Source: an uncultured Bacilli bacterium (GTDB taxonomy: Bacteria; Bacillota_I; Bacilli_A; RF39; UBA660). Taken from it: a DNA stretch of 5,854 bases. The DNA is taken from the NCBI GenBank assembly GCA_949440065.1, contig CASRZP010000076.1, forward strand, positions 1 through 5,854, written 5' to 3'. Shown here piece by piece: positions 5,629 to 5,854 of this stretch. The notes below the pieces were generated by a model. That model ran no database searches. It saw only the letters and a list, made by a program, of their open reading frames with translations, and was not told the origin of the DNA. Position 1 is the stretch's first letter. Every line of letters starts with the position of its first letter. The translations under genes were made by a program, and so were the position numbers.

Positions 5629-5655
5629 TAGACAAAACTTTCTATAGTTTAAGAC

Positions 5656-5684
5656 TTGACTCGCCTTTTTAGTGGAGGTATCAT
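5656..5684 (+). promoter_or_regulatory. Sigma-A-type promoter for the right-hand gene
   Basis: TTGACT (5656-5661, five of six) lies 17 bases before TATCAT (5679-5684, five of six). TATCATG is repeated in tandem at 5679-5692, so the -10 sits in the first copy. The predicted start near 5691 leaves a leader of about 143 bases before the ATG at 5834, containing a short open frame and two hairpins. Confidence 0.65.
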
Positions 5685-5711
5685 GTATCATGCAAAAAGG
5701 AGATGATGTTT

Positions 5712-5747
5712 ATGAAGATTATAATGGGGGTTTATGATAGTAAGTAA
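5712..5747 (+). CDS. 11-codon open frame, possible leader peptide
   Basis: ATG 5712 opens a frame encoding MKIIMGVYDSK. It follows a near-perfect ribosome binding site, AAGGAGATGAT (5697-5707), which overlaps two further in-frame ATG codons at 5703 and 5706. The predicted start of transcription is about 20 bases upstream. The stop codon lies in the 5' arm of the 5743-5787 hairpin, so a ribosome here would alter that fold. This fits a regulatory leader peptide, but no known stalling motif is recognised. It could instead be the start of a decayed gene, since a frameshift would join it to the open frame at 5734. Confidence 0.4.
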   Translation: MKIIMGVYDSK

Positions 5748-5841
5748 TATTGTTAGGTGTGTTGTAGACATACCAAATAATATTACTAAATTAAAATTAA
5801 AAGCCATAGAATTTATTGGAGGTATTAAACTCTATGGTTAA
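5734..5841 (+). CDS. 35-codon open frame overlapping the leader region (doubtful)
   Basis: ATG 5734 opens a frame of 35 residues (MIVSNIVRCVV, then DIPNNITKLKLK, ending GGIKLYG). Its stop overlaps the ATG at 5834 by 8 bases, an arrangement seen in coupled genes. Against it, GGGGG (5726-5730) is only 3 bases from the ATG, the frame overlaps the 11-codon frame, and much of it is occupied by the 5743-5787 hairpin. I recognise no family. Together with the 11-codon frame it could be a frameshifted small gene. Confidence 0.22.
   Translation: MIVSNIVRCVVDIPNNITKLKLKAIEFIGGIKLYG
5743..5787 (+). promoter_or_regulatory. Long 45-base hairpin in the leader
   Basis: AGTAATATT (5743-5751) pairs perfectly with AATATTACT (5779-5787). 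Pairing continues inward through GTT/AAT, one A-A mismatch, then GGTGTG/CATACC, closing a 7-base loop at 5762-5768. That is 18 pairs with one mismatch. No T tract follows on either strand, so it is not a standard terminator. An RNA element or protein site is more likely. Confidence 0.6.
5804..5837 (+). promoter_or_regulatory. Hairpin enclosing the ribosome binding site and start of the next gene
   Basis: CCATAGA (5804-5810) pairs perfectly with TCTATGG (5831-5837). After one mismatch, TTTA (5812-5815) pairs with TAAA (5826-5829). The ATG at 5834 is in the 3' arm and GGAGG (5818-5822) is in the loop, so the folded RNA should reduce initiation. Confidence 0.5.
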
Positions 5842-5854
5842 ATACAAAGTTAAT
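5834..5854 (+). CDS. Start of an unidentified gene running off the window
   Basis: ATG 5834 follows GGAGG (5818-5822) by 11 bases. The frame reads MVKYKVN and is still open at the window end. Seven residues are too few to assign a family. The promoter at 5656 and the structured leader make this the likely gene served by the right-hand region. Confidence 0.4.

Larger units (their letters stand above)
5438..5655. other. Gene-free spacer with several hairpins
   Basis: No credible coding frame is seen on either strand in these roughly 220 bases. The spacer holds three hairpins (5466-5498, 5512-5546, 5580-5628, listed separately). The repeated octamer AACTTTCT occurs at 5573-5580 and 5637-5644. 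TAGGATGA occurs at 5491-5498 and 5621-5628, echoing the 3' arm of the fic terminator. It may hold a small structured RNA or the remains of duplicated terminators; neither can be decided from sequence alone. Confidence 0.5.

Noticed and set aside
5712..5747. MKIIMGVYDSK as the remains of a tetracycline-resistance GTPase, which also begins MKII..GV
   Set aside because: The likeness covers only a few residues and no GTPase motif follows in any frame.

Overview
The window comes from a very A+T-rich, low-GC Gram-positive genome. It shows strong purine-rich ribosome binding sites, sigma-A-type promoters and U-tract terminators. TGA is used as a stop and TGG for tryptophan, so the code is the standard bacterial one. 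A small protein resembling CotD-type spore coat proteins suggests an endospore-forming member of the Bacillota. A gut-associated Erysipelotrichia-like lineage is my guess, not something the sequence proves. All supported genes lie on the + strand.

Left part (1-3304). The window opens inside an ABC-F family ATPase gene whose 5' end is missing. Next comes an unrecognised coiled-coil protein gene with its own promoter and strong ribosome binding site. It is split by a single in-frame TAA at codon 32, so it is probably a pseudogene or is translated only by restart. A terminator follows, and its loop carries the -35 box of a near-consensus promoter for ffh, the SRP GTPase gene and the one clear core housekeeping gene here.

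Middle part (3305-5437). After ffh lies a short coat-protein-like gene that stops where its family would normally continue, then a terminator. There begins a two-gene unit with very low G+C in places. The first gene encodes an ASCH domain joined to a transglutaminase-like cysteine enzyme domain. The second encodes a Fic AMP-transferase with an N-terminal inhibitory motif. They are one base apart, the ribosome binding site of the second lies inside the first, and a strong terminator closes the unit. I read this as an acquired accessory module, possibly toxin-like or defensive. Its function is unknown.

Right part (5438-5854). No established gene is visible. A spacer of about 220 bases holds several hairpins, three of which (counting the fic terminator) share an ATCCT/AGGAT stem core, and one of which could form a pseudoknot. 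Then comes a good promoter, an 11-codon open frame with an excellent ribosome binding site, a 45-base hairpin of 18 pairs, and a second hairpin whose stem contains the ATG of a gene running off the window. Together this looks like the leader of a regulated gene, perhaps a translational attenuator. The downstream gene would have to be read to test this.
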